DNA of 64,000 nucleotides from Antitrichia curtipendula (GCA_951230915.1 OX579640.1:11056981-11120980), one strand, 5' to 3'. Numbered from the stretch's first letter, positions 10,923 to 22,632 are shown. Numbers and translations are program-made. The notes: a model not told the origin generated them from the letters alone.

Positions 10923-11300
10923 CCCCCCCCCCCCCAAAAAAAAAAAAATAATACTTCAGGGTTTCCTCTTTTGTTTCCCCCAAAAGAAAAAGAAGACTTC
11001 AGGGTTTCCTCTTTTGCTTCCCAAAAAAAAGAAAAAAAAGACTTCAGGGTTTCCTCTTTTGCTTCCCAAAAAAAAGAAAAAAAAGACTTCAGGGTTTCCT
11101 CTTTTGGTTCCCAAAAAAGAAAATGAAGACTTCAGGGTTTCCTCTTTTGGTTCCCAAAAAAGAAAATGAAGACTTCAGGGTTTCCTCTTTTGATTCCCCA
11201 AAAAGCAAAAAGAAGACTTCAGGGTTTCCTCTTTTGTTTCCTAAAAAACAATGAAAAAGAAAAAAGAAAACTGGAGGGTTTCCTTTTCTGCTTTCAAATT
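10923..11300. repeat. Minisatellite of about eight 40-50 bp units plus poly-C/poly-A run
   Basis: A 13-base C run (10923-10935) is followed by an A run, then by units built around CTTCAGGGTTTCCTCTTTTG and a purine-rich spacer of A and G. Units begin near 10953, 10996, 11042, 11087, 11128, 11171 and 11215, with a diverged last unit near 11270. A reading frame through it is only the translated repeat. Confidence 0.9.
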
Positions 11301-11411
11301 AAAATGAAACGTGTGTCACTGTGTCGTAGAAATCGTCGGTATCCGAAATTGACGGGTGATTTAATACGAAGTCATGCGTGAGTTAAGTGGCATCATCAAG
11401 AGTCTTCAGCA

Positions 11412-11451
11412 ATGACGTCAGAAGCACGACGTCAGAAGTATGACGTCAGAA
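11412..11451. promoter_or_regulatory. Three GACGTCA (bZIP-type) sites in tandem
   Basis: GACGTCAGAA occurs three times at a period of about 14 bp; the first and third are the full palindrome TGACGTCA. This is a known target of plant bZIP (TGA/CREB-like) factors. No nearby gene start was identified, so function is open; it may simply be a short tandem repeat. Confidence 0.35.
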
Positions 11452-11589
11452 TGAAGTCACAGAAGGTCCGAATGCGTCCGATATATTCGTACTTTAGTGA
11501 GTCGACTCGATTGAGAAATACCATGGAAGTGGAGGGGCACACGGTTGGATGACTCAAAACATGAAGCAGATAGGTAATAGCGACACCAT

Positions 11590-11830
11590 TTAAGGGCCGG
11601 TCCGCCTTTTTCATAGGCTTCTGTGGATAGAAATATTTTTTTTAGACCATTTTTCAGAGAAAAAATAAATACATGTGGAACCTAACACAAGTGGTTTTGT
11701 AATTTTTCAAGCATTTTTTATTTACTTATAAATTTTCGAAGATTTGGGGTATAGGCACCTGTTTCGTGAACGTAGGTCTTCCAAAAATCCGTTCACTTGC
11801 AACTTGTAAAGAGATTTGTGGAAATCAAAG
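11590..11830. repeat. Dispersed repeat shared with 21195-21420 and, inverted, 45131-45310
   Basis: The three places share strings such as CTTTTTCATAKGCTTC, AACACAAGTGGTTT and TAGGTCTTCCAWAAA at matching spacing (inverted at 45 kb). The copy at 21 kb lies inside a TA-flanked AGGTA element (21178-21587), so this is probably a decayed member of that family. Confidence 0.6.
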
Positions 11831-12178
11831 ACAATGACTAGCTCTTGCAATAGAGAAACAATTTTTCCTCAATGCATTCAATTGTTAAATTGGTCCATTT
11901 AAGGATCACCCCATCTCCATTCTCCACCTAAAAATAAGTTTGGTTTGAAGAAGATGTGCGTTTTTAGATCACACTACCTTAGTTACCTTGGAGAAGCTAT
12001 TTGTCAACTCACATACATTTATTATAGAGATTGAGAAGTTTGAGAGAAGCCATTTTGCAAATAGAATCACGACATTTTGACAAGAGATAAATTTATGGTA
12101 ATATTTGCCACTTTTCTAAAAAAGAAGATGCTTAATCTATAGATCACCTTTACAGTTTATTTTGGCCATTTCTTACTA

Positions 12179-13112
12179 TTAACCCTTAAAGGACCGTTTG
12201 TCCCCTTCGGAGACAATTTTGGTTCGGGCAGGTTCCTACAACCTCAATTTTTAGTGAATTTTTTTGAATTTCTTTCAAGATGTGCAATTTTGCGAGAGCT
12301 TTGTGGGTATATAATTTTTATTTCAATCGGTGACCGGGAGAATAAGTTATGGCACAATAAGCGAAGAATGGAGATTGGCGAGTAGCACAAAAAAATCATA
12401 GAAAGTCAAAATAATTTTCTTAAAATTCTTTTCCTAAAATTATATGTTTTTGTCTACATTTGAAGCTTTGATTCATTCTATTTGGACTCATGATGAAAAA
12501 GTTATGAACAATCTTATTTTTTCAAGCAATCTAAGCATCTTTTCAAAAAAATAACTTATAGGATTCATTTTTTAATGCAATTTTATAATTTTCCAATTTT
12601 TTATTTTATGCAGGATTGTATTTGCTTGCTAGAACAATCTCACCGTTGGGATTATCGTATTTCAATTTCATCTTAGAGCTATTAATAATTTAGTTTTTTC
12701 CTCAATCTTGAATCTACTTCTACTTAACAATTTTTTAATGAGTCAAAATTAAGGGGTTTTTTCTTGAATTTTTTTCCCCTAGATTCTTAACTCAAGTATT
12801 CAACATAAAAACTTAGAAAATAAAAATAGATAATACAAAAAATTTAAGTTGAGAAGATTCAAACTGAAAAAATATAGTCAATCAAGGTGCAAAAAAAACT
12901 TGTTTTCTTCACTTTGGATGCAAATATCTTGCAATCTATGTGGTCAAAGTTTCTGAAATTTCTTGCATACATTCTTCTACTAGTCTATTATAAGATCCTA
13001 TGGTTAGATATGCAAATTTTATTTTATTTTTAAGTTTTTTGCTCTTTGCAATAGAAGTGGCAATTTTGGGTGTGTTTTGATGGAGAAAAGGTCTTGGTCC
13101 TTTAGGAATTAA
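12179..13112. mobile_element. TTAA/CCCC element, 934 bp, inverse orientation
   Basis: TTAA 12179-12182, left terminus CCCTTAAAGGACC, right terminus GGTCCTTTAGGAA, TTAA 13109-13112. The interior is the reverse complement of the 9155 copy: its left part begins GTTTGTCCCCTTCGGAGAC, matching the right end of the 58380 copy. No coding capacity. Confidence 0.85.
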
Positions 13113-13775
13113 CTCTTAATGCGAATTGTAGTCATAAGAATGATATTTTTTGAATTTGAGTCCAATTAATAAAATGAAGTCATTTCACGTTTCTACTCCG
13201 ATTGAACAATTTGAACAATTCATAAATTTTAATATTTTATAGTAATATGAATTGTTAGCTTATAAACATGCTTAGTTGATTTTCAAAATTTACAGTGATA
13301 CAATATCTTTGATTCATACCATTATGTTATACACAATTGTATATATCTATGGTGAGCATTTCAGATTTTTCAAGTATATTTTGTATTTGATATGAATTTT
13401 TTTCATTTTCTCTTTCAAAAATCACATTAATTTTGCACAAATTTTTTTTTTATTACTTGTGGTAGACAAATGATTTCATCTCTAAAAGATAAATATGAGA
13501 TTTTTCATTAATTTTTAGTTGCAAAATGTTGGCAAAAAAAGTGATGGATAGTGAGACTTGAAATCAATGGTCATGGGCTTGTCCTTCCAAAGTTAATCCT
13601 TTGTAAGAGTCCTTCATAAGAAGTCGACAACAAAGAATCATGCAATCAAAACATGGTTTTATATTGATGTATACATGCTTTGAGTAGTTGGGTTCTAACA
13701 TGATTTTTTGGAACAATAGAGGCTTGGAAGCCCTCATTGCATTGACTTATTTGTGGAGGGATTGATCTAAACAAG
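13113..13775. other. AT-rich DNA with remnants of the 147-bp TTAA family
   Basis: The string GGGCTTGTCCTTCCAAAG followed by TTAA near 13610 matches the right end of the element at 3871-4017, and GCGAATTGTAGTCATAAGAA near 13122 resembles its interior. The two parts are about 450 bp apart, suggesting an interrupted copy. Confidence 0.4.
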
Positions 13776-14005
13776 TTAATCCTTAAACAATGGGCTCAAA
13801 ACCGTGGAAATCATTTGTTTTGTCACCATGTGAGTTGTTGGATTAAAATAATGCCAAAACACTCATTGGAAGACAAACTATTGTGGATGATCTTCCCTTT
13901 TCACACAAAATTGGAAGGATTAATAGTTGCACTTCTGTTCTACAGGGAGAGATTATTTGTCATTTGTTAGCCAGAAAACGTCTTCGGCGGCGTTTATGGG
14001 TTTAA
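13776..14005. mobile_element. 230-bp TTAA-flanked miniature element, copy 2 (inverse)
   Basis: TTAA 13776-13779 and 14002-14005. Its right end (CGGCGGCGTTTATGGGT) is the complement of the left end of the 4189 copy with a few changes. Length is 230 bp including both TTAA. Confidence 0.75.
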
Positions 14006-14378
14006 AATAATCTGACAAGAGCAATGAATCAGCAAACTCACACGTTTCATTGGTTTTAAACCAATATGGTGAGAAAAGTGAGTCAATGGGAGGCAAAGAA
14101 AGAAAAGTGCTCTTTCACTTGTTCAAAAATATTATGTTCTATCCATTTTCTCCTAACATGTATGCATTCTATAGTGTTTGCGTATTTTATAGTTTGTTCG
14201 TAGAGAAGGGCATTTTATTTAATCATCAATCCCTAAAAGCCTTCATCCATTCAAAGTTGTTTATAGTTGGTGGCTTATACGGGAATGATGTTGCTTCTCA
14301 TCAAACTTTTGAAAAAAAAGCTTCTTTGACAAAAGCTTCTTTTTTCCTTAATGCCTTCTTGGAAGACAATCTTTTATA

Positions 14379-14848
14379 AGGTAAAGCAAACCATCAAGGT
14401 CAAACAAACCATTATGAGAAAATGATACCATTACAAAATTTTCTTTCAGTGAATGAGATTTGGGCCACAATCAATGTCTCAGGTGATTGTAATGGAGTGA
14501 TTACTAATGACAATAGGAACTTCTACCTTTTGAATGTAAATTCATTGCAAGAAGTGGTTTTATTAGGCATTCATGTTGTGGCCATATTAGAAAATATTGT
14601 AATTGCGTTAGGTGAGACAAATGACCATTATGGATACATTTTGTGTTGCTTTTGGAGTAAACTAGAGACTCTTTTGTGCCATTATAGGATGCACACTTCA
14701 AAAATTTATAATACATTCATACCTTGTTGAAAAAATATAATTTCAATTGCTCATGATGTTTCTCACACTTGTCTTTATGTGGGAAAAAATGAAAATTTCA
14801 GCAATGATGAGGCGACAAACTCCTAATTCTACTCATTATGTTCTATCT
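14379..14848. mobile_element. 470-bp AGGTA element with TA flank, copy 1
   Basis: The left end TA/AGGTAAAGCAAACC lies at 14377 and the decayed right end ATGTTCTATCT/TG near 14848. It aligns with 40288-40754, whose ends are intact, and with the interrupted copy from 42148. Short frames inside it in both directions are not conserved as protein. Confidence 0.7.
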
Positions 14849-15674
14849 TGTGTAAACCAATGCCATCAGAATTATATTCAATTTCTATAAAGGATAAATA
14901 GTGTAATTAGGGTTTGGATGCACATTACGCAATTTGTCCACATAATTAAGCATTCCTCTTTCTATTCCCAATTCTTTTCATCCATTTGAAATTGGTGCTA
15001 AGTTGGTGATTTATGCATCGATAATGCTGCCCTCATTAAAAGTTGTACGAAAATCCCATCTCTGTATAAAGTTCCCTGCTCCTCATCAAACCTTTACGTT
15101 TTAAATTTTTTTCTTTGTCAGATATAGCCTTATAAGTATTTTAAGTGTTTTTGACACTTCAAAAACCCATTTTTTTTTGTGGCCCTGTGTTTTTCAAAAT
15201 TTCTTCTATGTTTGGCATAGCCAAACACATAGCAATTTGCTCTAAGAATCTTTGCAACACGATTAGTTCATAATTCATCTTTTCATACACTATAGTAAGG
15301 AATATCTTTTCTATGACACTGAATACCACTTCCAACATGAAAATCTAGGAGAATTATAATTTGGTTGTAGAAATTGGTTGGTCTCTATACAAACTGCTAC
15401 CTCCAATGTGCTTCCACATTTCAACTACTACCAAGCTTTATTTTTTCTTAAGACTTTTTCAAAAGGTGTTGAGATAGCAATCCCTTAATATTTAGTGAGG
15501 CACTGTGTTTATGCATTCACCAAAACAACATTTTTCAATTGTATTCATACCATTTTTTAAATCCAAAATTGTTGACTACATGTACGTGCCCCCCTTCCCC
15601 CTTGAGTTTGTTTTTGGACGATATAGCTAGATTACCGCTCTGTTGTAGGACCAATAGACAAATTTCACCTATAC
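14849..15674. other. AT-rich intergenic DNA, nothing recognised
   Basis: No gene, RNA or bounded repeat identified. Confidence 0.45.
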
Positions 15675-16160
15675 ACCACCTAGTTCTCATATGGACATCA
15701 CCAAGTATCGGACAAGCCACCTAGTTCTCATATGAACATCACCAAGTATCCCATGGGCCACCTCGTTTTCACCAATGTTTTTTTATGTACAGTTTTTCGC
15801 CAACTGGCTACAATTTACTGTAAAGAAAAATTTCCATTTCTAGGGATCAAAATATACTGCTGTATTTTAGAACCGGTAGCCAAATTTTACCTAGGTATCA
15901 CCTAGTTTTCATATAGATATCACCAAGTATCACATGAGTATTGAAGAAAGAACTCGTTCCTTCTCCAAAATGAAAAAAACAACACCCAGTGGTTCTCACG
16001 TGCACATCACCAGGTATCACCCAAGTACCACCCCAGTATCCCCCGAGCCACCTAGTTCTCATCTGGATATCACCCAAGTATCACCCAAGTATCCCCCGAG
16101 CCACCTAGTTCTCATCTGGATATCACCAAGTGTCACCCCAGTATGCCACGAGCACTGAAG
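15675..16160. repeat. Degenerate minisatellite upstream of the Myb/SANT-like gene
   Basis: Units built from CCACCTAGTTCTCATMTGGA and ATCACCAAGTATCMCC recur near 15675, 15718, 15905, 16045 and 16100, with an unrelated stretch (about 15775-15890) in between. Later units are GC-richer (CCCCCGAG). It ends next to the GC-rich leader. Confidence 0.8.
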
Positions 16161-17800
16161 AAATAGCTGGCTCCCCTTCCCTTCCTTTAAAGAAAGCGCT
16201 GCTCGGGAACGCCTCTAGCTTCGCAGCTGCTTCCCGGGCACCTCCCGAAAGCCACATTTGGGAATTCAGGGATGGTGGCTTTGGTCCCTCAGAAGGTGCT
16301 TTTCCTGTTCTCCTCCTTCCTCCTCAGGCCACGCCTTGCCCCTTCGTTCGCCCTTGTCTTGGCCCTCCTTTCCAGGATCGCCATCGCCATCAAATCCCGT
16401 CCCTCATCACTCGTTCTTCAAGTCGTTTTTCCCAGTCAGCCGTTCCACTGGCTTGAAACCACTCGGGCAGAAGGGAAGAAGAAGGAAGTGGGGAGGACTT
16501 CCGTCGGGCGATTCCATTCTCCATGCGTCGGTGGGGTGGTGCGACGAGAAGGAGGTGCTCGCTGGTGGCGGAAGGGCGGGGTGCACTAGACAGGTGGGAT
16601 CCTGGACCGGACTGAACTAGACTAGACTAGACTAGGCTGGACTGGCTTTGCTTCGCTTCTGTTGGCTTCTGTGGGTTTTGAGTCTTTGGTGGTGGATTTG
16701 AGTGGTTCCGTGGAGGTGAGGTAGGGTTTGTGGAATGGGGTAGTGAGAGCGGGGGATGCTTGCGGGTGGCTGGTTCGTGGGTGGGATTCTGACAGGTTTG
16801 AAACGCGCGAGTGTTTCTTTGAGAGTGTTCTGTGAAATTCTCGGTTTGGTTGTGGATTCCTTGGGGTTGTGGTGGAAGGGGAGTAGTTTCTGAAGAGGGC
16901 TAGGTTCTTTGAGGATTTGAGGCAGGATGTGCGTCTGTGTTGTTGTGAGTTTAGAATATGCGTGTGTTGGTTGTAACGGGTGGCCTTCAGGATGAACGTT
17001 GCTTTGGATTTAAGGGTGTGTGGTAGCTTTCGTTTTGTGTACGTGTTTTGTATGTTCAAGTGATTTCTAGGCACGATATGCTTGTAACGTGGCTACTAAC
17101 CTTAGTTTCCTCTTGGTTTGCCGTCAGGTCGTTCACCTACACCACACAATGGTTGCAACCTTTCTCAGAGTATGCGATATGCGCTTGGATGTTGTGAAGA
17201 TTCTCTTCCGAGTTATTTGGGATTCTCAGATTTTAGAAGGATTTTGAGTGTGCGTTTTGTTTAGGAATAGAGCAGGCTGAGTACTTAATTAACAGTACCA
17301 ATTTATTTCGTGTTGTCCATGTACAGGCTTCTCCAGACTGAACAGTATTACAAACAGAGGATGAGCTTAAAAAAAGGTCAACAAGCAGTTGAGCGTTTAC
17401 AGTAGGCCAGCCACTCGCGCTTCTATCGAGGTAGCGAAGACTTTACCCGAACCTCTTCTAAGAATGCTTTTGTAACACTTCTCAGATCTCGGAGGTGGTA
17501 TATGGGTGCTCATTCTGACCTGTATCACGTTGGGAAGGTTGATTGCATTGTTCTTAGGTCAGTTGGATTAGCTGCTGCTTCTGAACTGAGGCATTACTGT
17601 AGTTGTGAGAAGAAATGACCCGACTCATGGAGTGACTTTGGATGATGCAAGTCACTGTCCAGTACACTTACTCGTATGATTTGAATGGGCGCTGTGCAGG
17701 AAATTTTCGACCTGTATAAGGAGCTTCTGAGGCGTCATCCACCAGAAGGGCACCTTGCGAAGTGGGTGCCGCTGCGGGTCCCGACCCTCCCGCTTTTTCC
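16161..17800 (+). other. GC-richer leader or promoter of the Myb/SANT-like gene
   Basis: Base composition rises sharply compared with the surroundings. Pyrimidine-rich blocks lie at 16180-16470, and (ACTAG)4 at 16616-16635. An acceptor-like GCTGTGCAG/G near 17699 could end a 5' UTR intron. A short hydrophobic frame starting at 16272 has no known relatives that I recognise and is not called as a gene. Confidence 0.45.
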
Positions 17801-18985
17801 ATGCAGTCGACTAGCGGCGAGCATTTGGCTCTCTTTTCTCCCGGAGTGCTCGATAGCAGCGGCTATGGCGCGTGGAGTGGGGGCTTCACCGCCACGCCCG
17901 TCGGCTTCCCCGATGTAGAAACAAAACGAGCCCCGAAGCGCAAAGACCGTGAGATTTGGAAAGATGGTGTTTCATTAGGATTCGACGAGAATGGCGACAT
18001 GGACTACTCTCTAGACACAGGGGCATTGAACTGGACGGACCAAGGCGAAGTCTGGAAGGAGCACCCGAGCATGAAGACCGTGGGGGAGGATCACGGCAAG
18101 GGCAAGCTCCACCGGGGGAAGAAGCCGGAGCGCTCCTCCAAGCAGCACGACGACTTCAGTTCCGATGGAGATAGGAAGGGTGGCCGCAAGCGCAAGCGCA
18201 AGGAGATCGAGACTGCCGTGCCCTGGACAGAGGAGATGGTGAAGTACTTGTTCGAAACCTACGACGACGTGCACCGGCGCCTCTTCATCGAGAGCCGCGG
18301 CAAAGTGAAGAACCAGAAGAAGTGGGACCCCATTATCAAGACCATGCAGGAGAAGTTCGGCAGGGAGTTCACCAAGAACCAGTGCGAGAGCAAGTACTGG
18401 AAGGTGCGCCGCGAGTGCACCAAGTACAAGCTGCGCCTGGAGAAGCGTGCTGCGCACGAGAGCAACGCGGATGTGTACTCCGGCAAGGCAGTTCGTGAGC
18501 TTCTGAAGCCGAAGTTCTATGATGTGTGGCTGGAAGTCGCGAGCGACATCTCCAACCGCATGCCTGACATTGAGCTTGTGGACTCGGGATCCGAGGACGA
18601 CCTGCCAGAGCTGCCGAGCAAGGCGGGTGGGGGCGGCCATGACGAAGAAGTGCATGATGGTGAGGCAAGCCAGCATGAGCACCGACATTCGACCAGCTGC
18701 GCCATTGTACGTGAAATGCAGCAGCTCATCACTGTGAGGCTGGAGGCGTCGGAGAAGCGCGAGGAGGCTCTCAACATCCGCGCCGAGCTCACCATGGAGC
18801 TCCTCCGGCAGCACATGGAGAGGATGGAGCGCACGGGGCTGACGGGCGATGACGCGCGGCAGCGGCAGCTGCAGATGATCGAGGGCGTGGACAACAAGCT
18901 GGACCGGCTGGTGAACGGACTGGGCACTTTGAACAAGAACATTGGAGCCATCATCGGCAGAGTGACGTCCATTCAACGATCCTAG
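17801..18985 (+). CDS. Myb/SANT-like (trihelix-type) DNA-binding protein with C-terminal coiled coil
   Basis: Uninterrupted 394-residue frame. The first in-frame ATG is at 17801; the frame is open further upstream (from 17720) but without ATG, so an additional 5' exon cannot be excluded. A bipartite-like basic cluster GGRKRKRK lies just before the DNA-binding region. That region starts VPWTEEMVKYLFETYDDVH, continues with KWDPIIKTMQEKFG and ends QCESKYWKVRRECTKYK, a Myb/SANT or trihelix-like fold with conserved tryptophans. It is followed by a conserved-looking segment (VRELLKPKFYDVWLEV), an acidic linker, and a long helical Glu/Arg/Met-rich stretch up to the C-terminus that should form a coiled coil. 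Likely a nuclear transcriptional regulator or a domesticated-transposase relative; the exact subfamily is not resolved. The exon is much GC-richer than its surroundings. The large antisense frame over 18011-18976 is a shadow of this GC bias. Confidence 0.85.
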   Translation: MQSTSGEHLALFSPGVLDSSGYGAWSGGFTATPVGFPDVETKRAPKRKDREIWKDGVSLGFDENGDMDYSLDTGALNWTDQGEVWKEHPSMKTVGEDHGKGKLHRGKKPERSSKQHDDFSSDGDRKGGRKRKRKEIETAVPWTEEMVKYLFETYDDVHRRLFIESRGKVKNQKKWDPIIKTMQEKFGREFTKNQCESKYWKVRRECTKYKLRLEKRAAHESNADVYSGKAVRELLKPKFYDVWLEVASDISNRMPDIELVDSGSEDDLPELPSKAGGGGHDEEVHDGEASQHEHRHSTSCAIVREMQQLITVRLEASEKREEALNIRAELTMELLRQHMERMERTGLTGDDARQRQLQMIEGVDNKLDRLVNGLGTLNKNIGAIIGRVTSIQRS

Positions 18986-20601
18986 AGTTCCTCACAGATC
19001 AGAGTAAGTTGCGAAACAGCTATTTCCATCACTTCCAGTTTTTTTGTGTATATGGACTGTTGGGAATTTTGTTATTCTCGTAAGGGAATTGAAATTTAGA
19101 AATCCAAGGGAAACCGTAAACTGTTTATGACCTATAAATGTATTTTCTGTGAATTATCAAGAGTGGATCTGTATGGATGTCCACTCCTATTATCTTGACC
19201 GGCCCATTTGCATGATCAACTGAACCCTAGACTATCCCCTAATATGGGTTCAATTTGACAGTTTCTTGTCACTATTTTTGACGCATTTTCTCATTTTCTA
19301 CTGTGGATGGATTCAGGTCAAGGAACGGAGATGGCTGTTCCTTGCTTAGCAGCAGATGCTGTGGGTTCTGCAAGTTTACATCCTCGGGGTGTACTGCAAT
19401 GGCCGAGGCTGGCAATATTCGCAAGTATTGTGGGCTCAAAATTACTGTGACGACATGGTCAGGTGAGGGCATTGAGACATGCCCTGGTGCCTTTGCTTGT
19501 AGATAGGTAGATTTCGTGGAGTCGAGTCATGGAGCGGGAAATGGAGAGAGTGATGAGCCTTCTGTGACGAGAATGGCTCCTGTCTGACCTGCATGAGAGG
19601 AAACGGAGGGAGTGATATAAGAGCATCACATCTGCAATAAGCAGTGCCGTACTGCCATGGCCTTTAGCAGCACAGCTTTAGCAGCTGTTGCTATGGTGAT
19701 GCCTTAGGAAATATTGGAAGGCCGGGGAATAGGTTATGTAAGACAGGGGTTTGTTTATTCTTGCATGTCTGGAGAGAAGGACTTCAGAGCCTTTGATGAA
19801 AATGTACATGTTAAGATAACTTGATTGTGAATTTAATTTGAACTTTTTGATTCTTTTGCATTAGTGGACGGAGTTGTGGAAGTTACGTGTGAACCAGTTT
19901 GATGTGGATACAGATCAGCATTGTCTTGTAATACTCCATGTCTGTCTTGTCGAACGTGTGTCTAGTATGATAAGACGTGTTGTTAGACGTGCTCATAGAA
20001 TATGCTTGAATATTGTGAATATATTTTCAAATATTTTTAAATATTTTTGGTATATTCGAAGAATCTACTTATTAGACGGTGTCAAGCTCATGTTGGTCTT
20101 AGACAAATTTAATTTCAGGTAGCATGTTGCCGTGTTTAAGAAGACAAACCTTGAAACGTACTGTAGTTAACTGGCATCCTGTGTAATGGTATATCACTGT
20201 GTAATTGTCGCCGGTGACTTCGACAATTTGCTGGTATGGTTCTAGTGCTTGTGTGTATCCTCTTAAAGTCTTCTTCTTGACTCTTATACCTTAAAACCTG
20301 CTACTTCTTGTTGCAATTCTGCTCGTGGCAAGAAAGTGGCTCTGGGGTCGTTTGATTTCTGTGATTCATGCGTCTCCTGCGTCTTGACTTATACATGCTG
20401 CGGAGGTCTTGATTTACCCAATAAGGTAGAAGCACCAGTTAGTCAACCACGCCCAGTAACCAACTTGTAGGGTGTGCTAGTCCCAACTTGAGGTTGTAGC
20501 TCAAGCTTGAAATGGTGGATTATTTTTTTGTCCTTTTCAAGGTTGCGACTAATATGGTTATGACACATGTCCAAAACCAGTGAGCGAGAAAGTAGGAAGT
20601 A
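18986..20601 (+). other. 3' region of the Myb/SANT-like gene, then intergenic
   Basis: A donor-like CAGA/GTAAGT lies 15-20 bp after the stop and an acceptor-like TTCAG/GTCAAGG near 19318, so a 3' UTR intron is plausible. No further gene recognised. Confidence 0.4.
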
Positions 20602-20885
20602 AGGTAACTACACCTAAAATTGCACAAATAAGCAATCTAGCATGGTTCACATTATTATATTGGAATTTTTTTTGTGGGGTCCTCTTGGTAGTGAATAGGG
20701 GATTTTAGATTCTCTTAGAATGCATTTTTTGGACACCATATGAATAAACTACAAATTTTCAAAAGTGTTGAAAATAGGTGTTTTTAATAGCGATCGTAGA
20801 CTCTCATGAGTAGTGGGAGTACATTCTAGGTAAGAATCTATAGTGTGCGATTTTGGATAGGGTGCACTTTTAGGTGTAGTTACCT
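20602..20885. mobile_element. 284-bp AGGTA element with TA duplication
   Basis: TA at 20600-20601, left terminus AGGTAACTACACCTAAAA, right terminus its exact complement, TA at 20886-20887. An 18-bp perfect terminal inverted repeat. A solo half-copy of the same terminus lies near 46220. Confidence 0.85.
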
Positions 20886-21177
20886 TAGTGAGCAAGAAAG
20901 TAGTTCTTCAATGATTGGAATTACAATACTCTAGACATTGCTATGGGCAGACAATACTTTTTGACTCCCAAAATTCACTGTAACTTCAAATTTGGGAATG
21001 AAATTCTGAAAATTTAAGGATTCCCATATTCCCTATCTTCCAACATGGGAAAAATTTCCACCACCTCATACTCCTCAGCATCTGGCCAGAATTTGCTTGA
21101 GTGAACCACTACTGGTGCTTCAGCCTTATTCAATGACACTTGTTGTGTTGCATTACTCATCTCTAATGTTGCAGGTA

Positions 21178-21587
21178 AGGTAGGAAGCTCTTGAATCGCC
21201 CATCTAAGGGCTGATCTGCCTTTTTCATATGCTTCCTTGGTCGGTAGTATTTTTAATTCATTTTTCAGAGATAGAAAAATAGACGAGGAATCTAACACAA
21301 GTGGTTTCATATTTTTTTGAGCAATATTGAATTAGTTATGCATTTTCAAAGGAGATGTATCGTAGGTCCCTATTTGTGACCCTAGGTCTTCCATAAACTG
21401 CTCACTTGCAAGATGGGAAAAAGCAAAGCCGATGATTGGCTGGGACCCTGTTTTTCTAATTCATTCATAGCACTATAGCGGTCAATTTAAGGATTATTTT
21501 GTTCCATTTAAAGATCACCTTGTTCCATTCAAGAGCCATTTATAGGGGCAGTTCTTAATGCCCGAGCGATTTCAGAGCCTCCTACCT
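21178..21587. mobile_element. 410-bp AGGTA element with TA duplication
   Basis: TA at 21176-21177, left terminus AGGTAGGAAGCTCTTGAATC, right terminus GATTTCAGAGCCTCCTACCT, TA at 21588-21589. The termini are imperfect inverted repeats of about 20 bp. It contains the dispersed repeat also found at 11590 and 45131. Confidence 0.8.
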
Positions 21588-21948
21588 TAGTGTTGTTTTA
21601 TTAAAAAAGTTCAGTTTGAGACCATCAATTTTGACACGTTTCTACATAATTTTGTGGTTTTTGCTTAGGTACAATTTATTTTTGACAATTTACAATAGAT
21701 TTTGAACAAATATGTTATAAGACTTGGATCAATAAATACATTCTAGTCCTTCAATTAATATGGGCTTTTTATTGAACTTGAGCAAAATATTTGTTGAAAT
21801 CTAGAGATATTAAGTCCCCAAAAGAATGGCTAGGTATGACCCTAATTTAGGAATTTCTTGAAGTGACAGACAGAGACTTGTCAGTACCCAGGTTGCTGAC
21901 ATGACGATTCACATATATAACGTTGTTCACTTTGTAAGCTTTGCTCCC

Positions 21949-22178
21949 TTAACCCGTGAACAATGCTGTGGATGTTTTGTGTCCGATGAATGACAAAGAA
22001 TCTTTCCATGTAGGACAGAAGGGCAACTATTCATCCTTGGAATTTTGTTGTGAAAAGGGAGGTCTTTTACAATAGTTTGACTTTTAATGAATGCTTTTCC
22101 AATTCTTTTAAGCCAATGATTCCTGAAGTATCCAAAGGAATTATTTTCATTGTCACCAATCCATCCTTCAAGGGTTAA
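21949..22178. mobile_element. 230-bp TTAA-flanked miniature element, copy 3
   Basis: TTAA 21949-21952, left terminus CCCGTGAACAATGC, right end CTTCAAGGG, TTAA 22175-22178. It aligns throughout with the copy at 4189-4417 in the same orientation (shared GAATGACAAAGAATCT and CATGTAGGACA). Confidence 0.8.
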
Positions 22179-22305
22179 ACTTGAAGAAGAGCTAGATATA
22201 TGTCACGAGGTGGTCAATCCTCAATGGCCTACATTTTTTCAGTCAATATTCTTGGGCTTGAAGAGTGTTTTGGAGATCATATACTATGTTTAGCAATATT
22301 ATCCA

Positions 22306-22632
22306 AGATAGGAGGTTCTAAAAGTGCACAGGCTCTAAAATTGCCTACTTCTTCAAATGTGCATTGTTTGTATATGTTTTTTTCTGTAGCCTTTAGCAAT
22401 GTACAAATAGTGCACATCTGAAGAGGTGGGTGATTTTAGAGCCTTGTGCCACTTCAACATCAAAATTTCATAACTAATTCCACAAAGCTCAAAAAAATAT
22501 GAAACAACTTGGGTTAGATGCCAATTCCACTTATCTTTCAAGGAAAATTTACTGAAAAAATATTTCAAGTAGTTTCACCTCCCCGAAACTCAATTTCAAC
22601 TCTTAAGTGGGTGACATATGAACCTCCTACCT
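22306..22632. mobile_element. 327-bp AGGTA-type element with long internal hairpin
   Basis: Left terminus AGATAGGAGGTTC (flank decayed to CA), right terminus GAACCTCCTACCT followed by TA. Inside, 22318-22450 forms a second inverted repeat (GTGCACAGGCTCTAAAATTG against its complement), so much of the element can fold back. Confidence 0.7.

Noticed and set aside
11166..11381. Frames through the 10.9-11.3 kb repeat
   Set aside because: They are translations of the minisatellite units.
18011..18976. Long minus-strand frame (321 codons) opposite the Myb/SANT-like exon
   Set aside because: It is antisense to a clearly recognisable domain protein in a GC-rich exon and its translation is Leu/His/Val-rich without domains, a typical shadow.
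21014..21310. Minus-strand 98-codon frame with protein-like composition
   Set aside because: Its N-terminal half lies inside the AGGTA element (21178-21587) and the other half in flanking DNA, so the frame spans an insertion boundary; the C-terminal half (PMLEDREYGNP end) might be a gene fragment but I cannot identify it.
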